A stretch of 64,000 bases of DNA from Marinicella gelatinilytica (GCF_026410405.1 NZ_JAPMLN010000001.1:124001-188000); one strand, 5' to 3'. Positions 25,629-35,302 are shown, counted from the stretch's first letter. A program made the numbers and translations. The notes: a model not told the origin generated them from the sequence alone.

Positions 25629-26162
25629 ATGGACCAAGCCGATCTCACCCAATTGTTAAATAACGACCAGTCAGACTTATCGGCACAACAACAGGTGGAT
25701 ATTGCTGAGGTGTATGCGCATTTGAAGAAAATTGCCCGCTCTCAACGGGTCAAAGTGAAGGGGACAGGAATTAACACCACAGCTTTGGTCAACGAAGCCT
25801 GGTTGAAAAACCAAAAAACCGCCAAAACATTCAATGACCGTAATCACTTTTTCGCTTATTCTGCTTTGGCCATGCGCCACATCTTATTAAATGAAGCCAG
25901 ACGCAATCAGGTTCTGACCTATGTGGACGATCAAAGCGATACCGAAAACCCGGTTTTACAAGAATCGTCCTATTTACTGGATTTGGAAAAACAGTTACTC
26001 AAATTAAAGGCGTTTGATCCACAGCTTGAGCAGGTCTTTACCTATAAATTTTTTGGTGATATGGACTTTAACGACATCGCTGAGGTCATGGCCATCAGTG
26101 AACGTACGGTTTTTCGTTATTGGAAAAAAGCCAGGGCCATGCTGGCTGTTGCCTTGCAATGA
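25629..26162 (+). CDS. ECF-type RNA polymerase sigma factor (Sigma70_ECF/X6 type)
   Basis: The 177-residue protein has the two-domain layout of ECF sigma factors: region 2 at about 20-95, with TALVNEAWLK and FFAYSALAMRHILLNEARR typical of the PF07638 (Sig-70_X6) subgroup, and a region 4 helix-turn-helix at about 147-170 (FNDIAEVMAISERTVFRYWKKAR). It directs RNA polymerase to dedicated promoters. No anti-sigma gene is adjacent. Instead the Ser/Thr kinase gene overlaps its stop by ATGA, so the kinase probably controls it, as proposed for related sigma-kinase pairs. The divergent lipoprotein gene and three beta-helix genes carry a common non-housekeeping promoter element, which makes them candidate targets. 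Confidence 0.9.
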   Translation: MDQADLTQLLNNDQSDLSAQQQVDIAEVYAHLKKIARSQRVKVKGTGINTTALVNEAWLKNQKTAKTFNDRNHFFAYSALAMRHILLNEARRNQVLTYVDDQSDTENPVLQESSYLLDLEKQLLKLKAFDPQLEQVFTYKFFGDMDFNDIAEVMAISERTVFRYWKKARAMLAVALQ

Positions 26163-28630
26163 AAGCAGGCGATGACATCGAGCGCTTGTGGCAGCAAATC
26201 AGTGAAGATTTCGAAGCCAATGATGACATTGATTTAACTCATTATTTGCAATCCAAAGGCCTGGGCCAGGACACCACACCTGACTCCTTAAATACTGCCG
26301 TTTCCCATTTGGTGACCTATGCGTTTACGCCTGAGCATGATTTAGATGACTCAATTCAAAGTAAATACAAAATCATCAAACAATTAGACAGTGGCGGGCA
26401 AAGTGATATTTACCTGGCTGAACGCATTGACGGTGTTTATCGTCAGACCGTGGTGATTAAATTTATTTCCGGTCACTACGATCCTGATACCCTGAAGCAA
26501 CAATTTATGCAGGAAATGCAGTTGTTGGCGGATTTAAAGCATCCCGGTGTGGTGGGTATACTTGATGGTAATGTGTCTGCAGACGGTAAACCCTGGTTGG
26601 TACTGGATTATATTGATGGCGTGCACATTGATGACTATGTGGTGAACAATAACCTGGATACGGCGGATGTGGTCAGTTTACTGATGAATGTCTGTGAGAT
26701 TTTGCAGTTTATTCATAAACGGGGTGTTTTGCACAAAGATTTAAAACCCAATAATATCCTGATTCAACAAAAGAACAAAGTGCCTTACCCGGTGTTGCTT
26801 GATTTTGGCATTGCTTCTTTACAGGGTGAGACCTCTGAATTGATTTTTGGCACACCGGCTTATAGTTCACCGGAGCAGATTAACGGTTTGCCCATGGATG
26901 CCCGATCAGACATATATAGCCTGGGTATGTTGTTGGGTTGTTTATTATTAAAAGTACAACGGTTCTCGTCTTTTCAACTGAACCATAAAAACAGCCGCGA
27001 TAACATGCTGGCAGATTTAAAGCGGGCCGGTATAGATCGGGATTTACAGCAAGTGATTGCCGGGATGGTGGCCACTAAACCTGAAAACCGCTATCAATCT
27101 GCCGATGCGGTGCGTTCTGATCTGAATTTGTGGCAATCGGGCTACCCGTTAAGTTTTAACAGTCATAAATTACATCGAATCCTGCTGAAATCGATTCAAC
27201 GTCATCCGATGGCCTCATTGGGTGTGTTGTTGGTTATTTTTATGGCCTTGTTTTTTGCCTTAAAATACACCCGGGACACCCAGCACTTACAACAATTGAC
27301 CATTGCTGAAAAAAATGCCGGCGATGAGTTGATGAATTTTATGTTGGACGACATGTACAATAATTTAGAGCGTATCGGACGAATTGACGTGTTGCAACAA
27401 GTGGCGATAAAAAGTGTCGCTTATTTAGGCCAGCAGGATCCGCTGACACTGGATGAAGGCGGTCATCACCAGACAGCCAAAGCTTATCTGAATGCCGGAC
27501 GGGTGTTTGATTATTTGGAACAATCAGAACAAGCCCAAAACATGTATCAGCAGGCTGAAAAACACCTTGAATTCATTCGCGATGATGCCTTGTCTTATCA
27601 TCAATTGCTGGCAGAATTAAAGGTCCATCAAGCCCAGGTTTTTATCTCAGCCGGGCAGCAACAAAACACCCAACAAGCTTTACAACAAGCCATCGATGCC
27701 ATGCATGTGGTGATGGCGATAAAACCGGATAGTGACGCCACCCATTTATGGGAAGCGCATCTGGAAATGGCTTATCATTTGATGGAATATGCGGATGCGG
27801 ATGCCGCACTTCAACATATTAATCAGTCCATTGCATTGGCCACCGACGAAAAATACCGGCAAAACAATGCCGCCCAGTGGCTTTACAGCGAATCACACAG
27901 CTATCAACTGAAAGCCTGGTATGAACTTGATTTTGGTATCGTAACGGAGGGCATCAAAGATGTCCAAAAAGCCATTGAAGCCGCTGAAAAAAGTATTCAA
28001 TTAGACCCCGAAGACATCAAAAAACAACACAATGTTCGCATTCTATATAATCAGCTCAGTTATTTTTACATGGAAAACCAACAAATCGAAGCAGCCCAAC
28101 AAGCGGCGTTAACGGCCATTGAAAAAGGCCGGGCACTGAAAATAAAAGCGCCGTTTAATCAGGAATTTGAGCGAGAGTTGGCTTATTCATACACCACCGC
28201 CGGTGAAATTTATCAAACATTGGGTGACCTGCAAACCGCTCTAAAATACTATAAATTAGGTCGTGAGATTTCAGTCAGAAATTTTGCGGCTGATCAACAT
28301 AATTATTCAACGGCTAACGACCTGGCTGTGGACTCCTTATTGATAGGCGGTATTTTACAACAACTGGGTCAAACAGAAGAGGCCATCAAAATGTTCACAG
28401 AAACGGAGCAGATGATGGACCCCATTTATCAGAATGAACCCAATAATAAATACTATACTCACACTTTATTGGTGACTAAATTACAGTTAAAGAAGTTTGA
28501 TGAAGCGAAATCGCTTTTTAAACAAACCCAAAATAATGATATGGTGGATGGCGTTGTTGAGGGTTTGCTGACTAAAAATAATTTACAGGATTGGAATAGC
28601 GACTCACTTCACAAGGGTGAGTCGCTATAA
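26159..28630 (+). CDS. Transmembrane Ser/Thr protein kinase with C-terminal TPR region
   Basis: The start was set at the ATG in the ATGA overlap with the sigma gene, giving 823 residues. The Hanks-type kinase domain spans about 70-335: glycine-rich loop LDSGGQSDIY (76-85), Lys101, Glu119, catalytic HKD (192-194, Lys where HRD has Arg), NN at 198-199, DFG at 215-217, and GTPAYSSPEQ (231-240). One membrane helix follows at about 351-370. The remaining 450 residues are TPR-like helical repeats, predicted to face the periplasm. All catalytic residues are present. The layout suggests that an outside signal bound by the TPR part is passed to the kinase and then to the sigma factor. That link is inferred from the gene overlap only. 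Confidence 0.9.
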   Translation: MKAGDDIERLWQQISEDFEANDDIDLTHYLQSKGLGQDTTPDSLNTAVSHLVTYAFTPEHDLDDSIQSKYKIIKQLDSGGQSDIYLAERIDGVYRQTVVIKFISGHYDPDTLKQQFMQEMQLLADLKHPGVVGILDGNVSADGKPWLVLDYIDGVHIDDYVVNNNLDTADVVSLLMNVCEILQFIHKRGVLHKDLKPNNILIQQKNKVPYPVLLDFGIASLQGETSELIFGTPAYSSPEQINGLPMDARSDIYSLGMLLGCLLLKVQRFSSFQLNHKNSRDNMLADLKRAGIDRDLQQVIAGMVATKPENRYQSADAVRSDLNLWQSGYPLSFNSHKLHRILLKSIQRHPMASLGVLLVIFMALFFALKYTRDTQHLQQLTIAEKNAGDELMNFMLDDMYNNLERIGRIDVLQQVAIKSVAYLGQQDPLTLDEGGHHQTAKAYLNAGRVFDYLEQSEQAQNMYQQAEKHLEFIRDDALSYHQLLAELKVHQAQVFISAGQQQNTQQALQQAIDAMHVVMAIKPDSDATHLWEAHLEMAYHLMEYADADAALQHINQSIALATDEKYRQNNAAQWLYSESHSYQLKAWYELDFGIVTEGIKDVQKAIEAAEKSIQLDPEDIKKQHNVRILYNQLSYFYMENQQIEAAQQAALTAIEKGRALKIKAPFNQEFERELAYSYTTAGEIYQTLGDLQTALKYYKLGREISVRNFAADQHNYSTANDLAVDSLLIGGILQQLGQTEEAIKMFTETEQMMDPIYQNEPNNKYYTHTLLVTKLQLKKFDEAKSLFKQTQNNDMVDGVVEGLLTKNNLQDWNSDSLHKGESL
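28597..28627. terminator. Perfect hairpin inside the last codons of the kinase gene
   Basis: TAGCGACTCAC (28597-28607) pairs perfectly with GTGAGTCGCTA (28617-28627) around a nine-base loop. It covers the last ten sense codons of the kinase gene and the first two bases of its stop, and lies just beyond the 3' end of the convergent fabI. It probably acts as a bidirectional terminator or 3'-end stabiliser. There is no T run on either strand. Confidence 0.5.
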
Positions 28631-28638
28631 AAGTGACC

Positions 28639-29424
28639 TTATTCTATATCGGCCATCGCCATAATATTGTAACCGGCATCCACATAGGTGATTTCACCGG
28701 TGATACCCGATGCCCAGTCCGAACACAGGAAGGTGGCGGCTTTAGCGACATCCATTTGATCGACGGTGCGTTTGAGTGGGGCGGCACGTTCCACATGGTG
28801 TAGCATTTTCTTAAAGTTGCCGATGCCCGAGGCGGCCAGGGTTTTAATGGGGCCGGCAGAGATGCCATTCACCCGAATGCCGTCCGGACCCATTGATTTT
28901 GCGATGTAGCGTACATTGGCTTCCAGCGCGGCTTTGGCGACACCCATGACATTGTAATTGTCCATGGCCCGCAGGGCACCCAGATAGGTCAAGGTGAGCA
29001 GGGCGGCATCACGGTCTTTCATTAAATAGTGACCGGCTTTGGCGAGTGCCGCAAAACTGTAGGAACTGATGTCCATGGCCGTTTGGTAGCCCTCTCGGCT
29101 GAGGTTTTCCAGATAATGACCCTGTAACAATTCACGGGGTGCAAAACCCACCGCATGCACAATAATATCCAAACAGCCCCATTGTTTTTCGAGTTCATCG
29201 AAGACCGCTTTGATTTGTTCATCAGAAGCGACATCGCAGGGCAGTACAATGTTTGAATTGGTTTGTTCGGCGATTTTATTCACCCGTTTGGCGAGTTTGT
29301 CGTCTAAATAGGTAAAGGCCAATTCAGCACCTTGTTGGTGCATAAATTCGGCAATGCTCCAGGCGATGGAGCGGTTACTGGCAACACCGACAATCAGTGC
29401 TTTTTTACCGGCTAAAATTCCCAT
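28639..29424 (-). CDS. fabI: Enoyl-[acyl-carrier-protein] reductase (NADH) FabI
   Basis: FabI performs the last reduction of each fatty-acid elongation cycle in the cytoplasm. The 261 residues form one short-chain dehydrogenase/reductase domain with the FabI-type cofactor motif GVASNRSIAWSIA (near 13-25) and the catalytic Tyr-x6-Lys of YNVMGVAKAALE (about 157-164). The C-terminal part (GITGEITYVDAGYNIMAM) is typical of FabI. It is the last gene of the leftward mfd, csiV-like, yceI-like, fabI series. A small palindrome at 29440-29460 lies between the yceI-like gene and its start, and CGAGGAAA serves as ribosome binding site. Confidence 0.95.
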   Translation of the reverse strand: MGILAGKKALIVGVASNRSIAWSIAEFMHQQGAELAFTYLDDKLAKRVNKIAEQTNSNIVLPCDVASDEQIKAVFDELEKQWGCLDIIVHAVGFAPRELLQGHYLENLSREGYQTAMDISSYSFAALAKAGHYLMKDRDAALLTLTYLGALRAMDNYNVMGVAKAALEANVRYIAKSMGPDGIRVNGISAGPIKTLAASGIGNFKKMLHHVERAAPLKRTVDQMDVAKAATFLCSDWASGITGEITYVDAGYNIMAMADIE

Positions 29425-29439
29425 AATATTTCCTCGTTT

Positions 29440-29460
29440 AGAGATCTGTAAAAGATCTCT
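29440..29460 (-). terminator. Short hairpin between the YceI-like gene and fabI
   Basis: AGAGATCT (29440-29447) and AGATCTCT (29453-29460) pair around GTAAA. On the minus strand the hairpin follows the YceI-like stop by one base and precedes the fabI ribosome binding site. No T run follows, so it may only attenuate or mark the boundary. Confidence 0.35.
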
Positions 29461-29461
29461 A

Positions 29462-30076
29462 TTATTTAATTTGTTTAAAATGAAGTTTGTAATCCACTTC
29501 TACCGTGTCTGCAATGCTGTTTAATCCAGCGATTTCACGTAGATTTTCAAGCGCTTCTTGTAGGCCAAAAGAGGTTGCTGATACCGTCACAGGTTCGGCA
29601 CTGGTGATCATCATTTCGCCACCACCACTGTGTATCATCACCGGGCTTTGAAAGGATTGTTGATGATCTTTAAGTGTTAATGTGTAATTGATATCAAAAG
29701 GTGTCATTAACGGTAAATTGTTTGCAATATCAGCAGACACTGTGGCAGTGGGATGCACTTCGGTTTCAAAAAATAGTTCACGCATGCGCTCATCACGTAT
29801 ATCAATATTTGTGTCAATACTGTTGAGATCGATGCGTAGTTCTACATGTTTATCAGCATCAATTATGCCGGACAAAAATCGCAAGGTGTTATGTTCCTGA
29901 ATATCACCGTTTTTTGTACTGATATACGTGATTTGGCTTTTATCAGTGTCCAGTTGCCATAAATTTTCTAATGCCGGTGGTGTTTGTTCTTGTGTTTCTT
30001 TTAAACTGGTTTGTTGGCAGGCGTTTAACACCAATATGGCCATTAAAATTAGATTTAAGCGTAAAAATGATTTCAT
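29462..30076 (-). CDS. YceI-family lipoprotein
   Basis: YceI domains form a lipocalin-like barrel that binds isoprenoid or other amphiphilic molecules. The 204-residue protein has a lipoprotein signal (LMAILVLNAC, Cys at about 20) and a YceI pattern: WQLDTDKSQITYISTKNG near the start of the domain, then SGIIDADKHVELRIDLNSI and a DERMRELFFETEVHPTATV segment typical of the family. Membrane anchoring suggests a periplasmic role. Its ATG overlaps the CsiV-like gene stop (ATGA), so the two are translationally coupled. The ligand is unknown. Confidence 0.85.
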   Translation of the reverse strand: MKSFLRLNLILMAILVLNACQQTSLKETQEQTPPALENLWQLDTDKSQITYISTKNGDIQEHNTLRFLSGIIDADKHVELRIDLNSIDTNIDIRDERMRELFFETEVHPTATVSADIANNLPLMTPFDINYTLTLKDHQQSFQSPVMIHSGGGEMMITSAEPVTVSATSFGLQEALENLREIAGLNSIADTVEVDYKLHFKQIK

Positions 30077-30894
30077 AGTAACTCCTCTGCTTTAACGGCG
30101 GTAACTTTAATGAGCACACCAAACTGTTGGTGATCAAAGTATTGCCATTGATTTAGTTTGATTTGTCTTTGTTGCTTGCTGGCGTATATCAGGGGTTCAT
30201 TTTGTTGATTGATTCTATAATAATTAAACTTAATATGTAAATGAGTAAAACGACCTTGTGACAAGGCCACTTGACCATCTACCTGAAAATCTCTGATATC
30301 TATTTTAGGTGTCAGGTTTTCATTAAAATCAGTCAAATCAATGACCATATTTTCGTCGTCAATGTTTGATTGATTAGTTGAAAATTCGTTGTCGTGGGTC
30401 TGGGTATTAATTTTGACATAAAGCGGATTGTTAAAAGGTGTGGCGGGTTGACGCCAGGCTTGCCTTAATAAGGGTTTATATTTTGGGTTATTGTCTAGCA
30501 AATTAACCACCGGACCGGTCAGTTGGTTGGTTTTTAGAAACCAAACCAAAACATCATAATCAATTGGTTTTTCGTCTAAGGGAACTTGCCATGAATCATC
30601 TTGAGGGTTTGCTGTTAATTGACTGTCATCAGAATTACTTTGAGCTAAATTTGTTTGAGTTTTGATAAATGGCCAATCTTCATCAGCTGGTAAAAAATCA
30701 ACCGTGGCGGCCGCCTCTTGATCAAAAATGACAGCTTGTTGTATTGAATCGACTGTAGGTTGTGATAATAACTGACCAAAAACAATGACTTCAACGTCAT
30801 AAACCGGTTCTTCGGCGGTTCGTTTAATGTAATTTTGGGCAGAAGCCGTCCCCATTAAGACGACTAATAATATGAGGGTAGTTGATTTTTTCAT
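30073..30894 (-). CDS. CsiV-like periplasmic protein
   Basis: The 273-residue product has a signal peptide (LILLVVLMGTASAQ) and then YDVEVIVFGQLLSQP, the conserved opening of CsiV-family proteins. CsiV was described in Shewanella and Vibrio work as a peptidoglycan-binding protein linked to D-amino-acid response, and homologues often lie beside mfd, as here. The C-terminal part contains the typical RFTHLHIKFNYY and KQQRQIKLNQWQYFDHQQFGVLIKVT segments. It overlaps the YceI-like gene by four bases and lies 79 bases downstream of mfd. The function in this organism is uncertain. Confidence 0.75.
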   Translation of the reverse strand: MKKSTTLILLVVLMGTASAQNYIKRTAEEPVYDVEVIVFGQLLSQPTVDSIQQAVIFDQEAAATVDFLPADEDWPFIKTQTNLAQSNSDDSQLTANPQDDSWQVPLDEKPIDYDVLVWFLKTNQLTGPVVNLLDNNPKYKPLLRQAWRQPATPFNNPLYVKINTQTHDNEFSTNQSNIDDENMVIDLTDFNENLTPKIDIRDFQVDGQVALSQGRFTHLHIKFNYYRINQQNEPLIYASKQQRQIKLNQWQYFDHQQFGVLIKVTAVKAEELL

Positions 30895-30973
30895 GGTAGC
30901 AGTATATCAAAATTAGGGCGTATAAAAGGCACATTTTAATCGGCTTTTATCAGCCCTAATTTTCAATTTAGGT

Positions 30974-33900
30974 TCATCTAAGCATTTCTAATAATTGGTA
31001 GACGGCATCTATACGTTGTTCAGCGGTTTCGAAATCACCGATATAGCGCAAGCCATTGTCCGGCAATGGTTTAAAGCGATTAGGCTCTGTTTGCAGTAAT
31101 TTTATCAGGCCTGTGTAAAATGATTGTTCAGGGTGATTGAATTTAAGATCTGCATGTTCTTCAGTCATGATTAAACGAGTGATGTGCATTTTGACTGCCC
31201 GCAGCCGAATTTTTAATACGTGAAATAGATTTGATGCGTATTCAGGCAACTGTCCAAAACGATCTACCAATTCAGCGCGGATATTATCTAAGGCGTCGGC
31301 ATCTTTGGCATTGTTCATGCGTTTATAAAAGGTTAGTCGCGTGTAGACATCAAATATATAGTCTTCAGGAATCAATGCCGGGATATTGAGCTCCACATCC
31401 ACATGGCTTTCGTTATCTGCAATCAGATCGATGTCTTCACCTTTTTTCAAGGCTGCCACAGCACGCTCTAACATTTCGCAATACAGTGTAAAGCCAATAT
31501 TTTGAATTTGTCCACTTTGCTCTTCACCGAGTAATTCGCCACTGCCACGAATTTCCATGTCATGGGTGGCTAAAGTAAATCCGGCACCTAAATCCTCAAG
31601 TGATTCAATGGCTTCTAAGCGTTTTTTCGCGTCTTTTGTAATGGCTTTCCAGCCGGGAATAATGAGATAAGCAAAGGCTTTGTGGTGGGAACGTCCAACC
31701 CGGCCGCGTAACTGGTGTAATTGCGCTAGTCCCAATTTATCGGCACGATTAATAATCATGGTATTGGCGTTGGGAATATCGATACCGGATTCAATAATGG
31801 TGGTACAGACCAGAATGTTAAAACGCTGCTTATGAAAATCAACCATCACTTGTTGTAATTCCTGCTCATGCATTTGACCGTGGGCTATACGAACACGGGC
31901 TTTGGGGTTGATTTTTTGCACCTGTTCAGCCATCTGCTCGATGGTTTGTACTTCATTGTGTAAAAAATACACCTGGCCACCACGTTGTATTTCACGGGTA
32001 CAGGCTTCATTAATCAGGCTTTTATTCCATTCCACCACTTGGGTTTTAATGCTTAATCGGGCTTTGGGTGGGGTGGCGATAATCGATAAGTCACGTAATC
32101 CCGATAAGGCACTGTTTAAGGTACGAGGAATCGGCGTGGCGGTTAAGGTCAATAAATCAACATCGGCTTTGAGCTGTTTAAGGCGGTCTTTTTGACGTAC
32201 CCCGAAACGTTGTTCTTCATCAACAATCACCAAACCTAAATTTTTTATTTTTAGGTTTTTCTGCAACAGTTTATGGGTGCCGATAACAATGTCTACGGTA
32301 CCATCTGCCATGCCAGCAATGACTTCTTTGGTGTGCTTGGTACTGACAAAGCGGGATAATAATTCGACACGAATGGGGAAGGGGGCAAAACGATCCAGAA
32401 AATTGTCATAGTGTTGTTGCGCCAATAAGGTGGTTGGTACCAGCATAATCACTTGCTGGCCATCATTGGCTGCTAAAAAAGCAGCCCGCATGGCGATTTC
32501 TGTTTTACCGAAACCCACATCACCGCAGATGACTCGGTCCATGTGGGTGTTGGCTTGCATGTCCTGTTTGACAGCGGCAATGGCTTGTAACTGATCGTCA
32601 GTTTCGGTAAATGGAAAACCATCACAAAACAGCCGGTATTCTTGTTCATTGATACTGATGGGTTGACCGCCGGCGGCTTCGCGCATGGCATAAATTGACA
32701 ATAATTCTGCAGCCACATCTTTGACCTTTTTGGCGGCTTTTTGTTTGGCTTTGGCCCAAGTTTCTGAGCCAAGCTTATGCCAGGGCGCCGCTTCACTGCC
32801 GGCGCCGGAATAGCGCGACACCAGATGTAGGGACGACACCGGCACAAACAGTTTATCACCACCTTGATATTCAACTTCCAAATACTCGGCTTCACCATCG
32901 TAATCGAGCATTTTTAAACCCCGATAACGGCCCACGCCATGATCAATGTGCACAATGGGCGAATCAAGATGTAAATCTGTTAAATTACTAATAATATCTT
33001 CTGGGTTGGCTTGGAATTTCTTACCTTGTTGTCGACGACTAACACGACGGCTAAATAACAAACCCTCGTCATAGATTCGTAACCCCAGGTTTTTCAGATA
33101 AACACCATGTTCTATCGAAGCCACGGTCAGACCACGGAGCGCATCAGAGGCTAAAAAGTCATTGATGTTGTTAAAATAACTAAAACTTGGAGCGGCTTTT
33201 TTAAGTTTTTCCTGGACTATATCCAAACGGCCTGGTGAATCTAAAGTGATGAGCACCCGATCTTGACTGCGATTAAAATAATCAGTCATGGTTTGTTGTT
33301 CAAGATCCGGCTTTTTAATGAGATTCGAATGTAGATTCACTTGAACCGCATCGACGTGCTTGTTGTTAATCCAGACTTGCCGAAATGCAGTCATTTGTTG
33401 ACCGGTGTATTCTGCTGTTAAATACAAAGCATCCGGGGTTAGAAGTGGTCTTTGTAAGTCATGGCGGCGATCTTCATAACGGGCTTGGATTTGTTTTTCC
33501 CATGTGGCTAACACCGCTTGACTGTCGTGGCAATGTACCACCGTGGCATCATTGGGTAAATAATCAAAAATATCACTTAACTCAGTATGAAACATCGGTA
33601 AATAATGCTCAATACCTGAGAAATGTAAACCTTTTCGCACGTCTTGATAAATTTCTGAACGACCGGTATCAACATCAAATTGCTCGCGAAAACGGCTTAA
33701 GAACAGAGTACGGGCTTTGTCGTCAAATGGAAATTCATTGGCCGGCATCACTTGAATTTGCTGAACTTGACGAACGGTCAGCTGGCTGTCAGTATCAAAC
33801 ACGCGAATGCTTTCCACTTCGTCATCAAATAATTCAATGCGAAATGCTTCCAAGCCGCCCATCGGATATATATCCAATACCCCCCCACGTACGACATATT

Positions 33901-34402
33901 CTCCGGCTTCGCGCACTTCAGAGACATGGTGATAACCATTTTTATCTAAGCGTTGTCGCCAATGATCCAATTTAAGCTGTTCGCCCACTTTGACATGAAA
34001 ACTGCGGCCATTGATAAAATCCTTTGATGGCACTTTTTGCATGAGGTTTTGTACCGGCATCACCACAATACCGTGGTCATTGCGCACACTTATTTGTTGT
34101 AAGAATTTTAATCGTTCAGAAATTAATTCGGGGTTTGGAGAGAACACATCGTAGGGCAGGGTATCCCATAAAGGAAAATGAAAAACCGATAAATCGCGTC
34201 CGGCTGTTACCACAGATAGTTCATGTTCCAATTGACGACTGTGGTGAACTGAATCTGTTAATAATAACAGCAAACCGTCGGTTTGTTGGTATAATTCAGC
34301 CACTGCCATGGGCAGAGCTAAACCATTGACGTGAATCCAGTTTTGGTTTTGATCGTTGGCAGGCAGATCAAACATACATTGTCCGTTTAAAAATGCAGGC
34401 AT
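30974..34402 (-). CDS. mfd: Transcription-repair coupling factor Mfd
   Basis: Mfd displaces stalled RNA polymerase and recruits UvrA to lesions. From the chosen ATG the protein is 1142 residues, close to the E. coli length of 1148. Domains in order are a UvrB-like N-terminal module, the RNA polymerase-interacting CarD-like domain (SPIVHIDHGVGRYRGL), the RecG-like translocase with Walker A GDVGFGKTE, DEEQ box (VIVDEEQRFG) and LTATPIPRTL, and the C-terminal TRCF domain (NESHVDVELNIPALIP). An in-frame ATG at 34474 would add 24 residues and one at 34375 would shorten it by 9. Neither has a convincing ribosome binding site, and 34402 best matches the family N-terminus. It is divergent from rpsF. 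Confidence 0.93.
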   Translation of the reverse strand: MPAFLNGQCMFDLPANDQNQNWIHVNGLALPMAVAELYQQTDGLLLLLTDSVHHSRQLEHELSVVTAGRDLSVFHFPLWDTLPYDVFSPNPELISERLKFLQQISVRNDHGIVVMPVQNLMQKVPSKDFINGRSFHVKVGEQLKLDHWRQRLDKNGYHHVSEVREAGEYVVRGGVLDIYPMGGLEAFRIELFDDEVESIRVFDTDSQLTVRQVQQIQVMPANEFPFDDKARTLFLSRFREQFDVDTGRSEIYQDVRKGLHFSGIEHYLPMFHTELSDIFDYLPNDATVVHCHDSQAVLATWEKQIQARYEDRRHDLQRPLLTPDALYLTAEYTGQQMTAFRQVWINNKHVDAVQVNLHSNLIKKPDLEQQTMTDYFNRSQDRVLITLDSPGRLDIVQEKLKKAAPSFSYFNNINDFLASDALRGLTVASIEHGVYLKNLGLRIYDEGLLFSRRVSRRQQGKKFQANPEDIISNLTDLHLDSPIVHIDHGVGRYRGLKMLDYDGEAEYLEVEYQGGDKLFVPVSSLHLVSRYSGAGSEAAPWHKLGSETWAKAKQKAAKKVKDVAAELLSIYAMREAAGGQPISINEQEYRLFCDGFPFTETDDQLQAIAAVKQDMQANTHMDRVICGDVGFGKTEIAMRAAFLAANDGQQVIMLVPTTLLAQQHYDNFLDRFAPFPIRVELLSRFVSTKHTKEVIAGMADGTVDIVIGTHKLLQKNLKIKNLGLVIVDEEQRFGVRQKDRLKQLKADVDLLTLTATPIPRTLNSALSGLRDLSIIATPPKARLSIKTQVVEWNKSLINEACTREIQRGGQVYFLHNEVQTIEQMAEQVQKINPKARVRIAHGQMHEQELQQVMVDFHKQRFNILVCTTIIESGIDIPNANTMIINRADKLGLAQLHQLRGRVGRSHHKAFAYLIIPGWKAITKDAKKRLEAIESLEDLGAGFTLATHDMEIRGSGELLGEEQSGQIQNIGFTLYCEMLERAVAALKKGEDIDLIADNESHVDVELNIPALIPEDYIFDVYTRLTFYKRMNNAKDADALDNIRAELVDRFGQLPEYASNLFHVLKIRLRAVKMHITRLIMTEEHADLKFNHPEQSFYTGLIKLLQTEPNRFKPLPDNGLRYIGDFETAEQRIDAVYQLLEMLR

Positions 34403-34583
34403 TTTAACTGTTTTCACGGTAGGGATGTACCGCCCTGTGCAATTAATCTTAAAACCAAGGACAACGACTTGCATTTAAACCATAAAGTCGCTAAAATCCG
34501 CCCACTTTTCCTTGCTACACCAATGAATTGGCAATAGGTGCTGATTTTATGTTGGGTGGCATTATTCCATAAGGAGCTATTTA

Positions 34584-35045
34584 ATGCGACATTACGAAAT
34601 TGTCCTGTTGGTCCACCCGGATCAAAGCGAACAGTTACCTGCCATGATTGAGCGCTATTCAGGCATGGTGACTAAAGGTGGCGGTGTGGTTCACCGTTCA
34701 GAAGATTGGGGACGCCGTCAATTGGCCTATACCATTCAACGCTTACATAAAGCCCACTACTTTTTATTAAACATCGAATGTGATCAAGAAACCATTAATG
34801 AAATGGTTGATGCATTTCGTTTTAACGATGCCATTTTACGTCATTTGTTATTGTCTGTTGATAAAGCTTTCACCGAAGATTCTCCTCTGAAAAAAGAAGA
34901 TGATGACAGTGATAAGAAAGTATCAAAAGAAGATGTTAAGGCAGTAGAAGACAAAGAAGCAGCAGCTAAAAAAGAAGCTGAAGAAAGTTCATCTACAGAA
35001 GATGAGTCTGCTGATGACGAAACCGACACTGAAGAGGAGTCCTAA
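34584..35045 (+). CDS. rpsF: 30S ribosomal protein S6
   Basis: The 153-residue S6 binds the S18 heterodimer partner on the platform of the 30S subunit. Residues 1-100 are a standard S6 ferredoxin-like fold ([37 protein letters not shown]). The last 50 residues are a strongly acidic, low-complexity tail of Asp, Glu, Ser and Lys, longer than the acidic tail of E. coli S6 (131 residues in total). AAGGAG is a good ribosome binding site. rpsR follows after two bases. No priB lies between rpsF and rpsR, unlike in E. coli. Confidence 0.97.
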   Translation: MRHYEIVLLVHPDQSEQLPAMIERYSGMVTKGGGVVHRSEDWGRRQLAYTIQRLHKAHYFLLNIECDQETINEMVDAFRFNDAILRHLLLSVDKAFTEDSPLKKEDDDSDKKVSKEDVKAVEDKEAAAKKEAEESSSTEDESADDETDTEEES

Positions 35046-35047
35046 TC

Positions 35048-35302
35048 ATGGCTAAACCACAAAGACGCAGAAGACCCGCACAACGTATTATCAGCCGTAA
35101 TTGCAAATTTACAGCAGCCGGTATTGAGCAAGTTGACTATAAAGATTTGGATATGTTGAAACAATTTATTACCGAAACAGGTAAGATTATTCCAAGTCGA
35201 ATTACTGGTACTAAAGCGAAGTATCAAAGACAATTGTCAACAGCGGTTAAAAGAGCCCGTTATTTAGCCTTGGTCCCTTATTGTGACCAACATGATAAAT
35301 AA
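35048..35302 (+). CDS. rpsR: 30S ribosomal protein S18
   Basis: The 84-residue basic protein contains the S18 core [13 protein letters not shown]-like segment ([19 protein letters not shown]) and [20 protein letters not shown]. It pairs with S6 on the 30S platform. It lies between rpsF and rplI with short gaps of 2 and 14 bases, the normal ribosomal operon order. Confidence 0.97.
   Translation: MAKPQRRRRPAQRIISRNCKFTAAGIEQVDYKDLDMLKQFITETGKIIPSRITGTKAKYQRQLSTAVKRARYLALVPYCDQHDK

Noticed and set aside
33385-33975. 196-codon plus-strand open frame opposite mfd
   Set aside because: It lies fully inside mfd on the other strand, is His/Pro/Arg-rich without domain pattern, and has no ribosome binding site. 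It is a shadow frame.
34403-34583. S6:S18-type leader regulatory RNA before rpsF
   Set aside because: A leader of this kind is common in bacteria, but I could not draw the expected stem and CCG bulge from this sequence, so it is not annotated.
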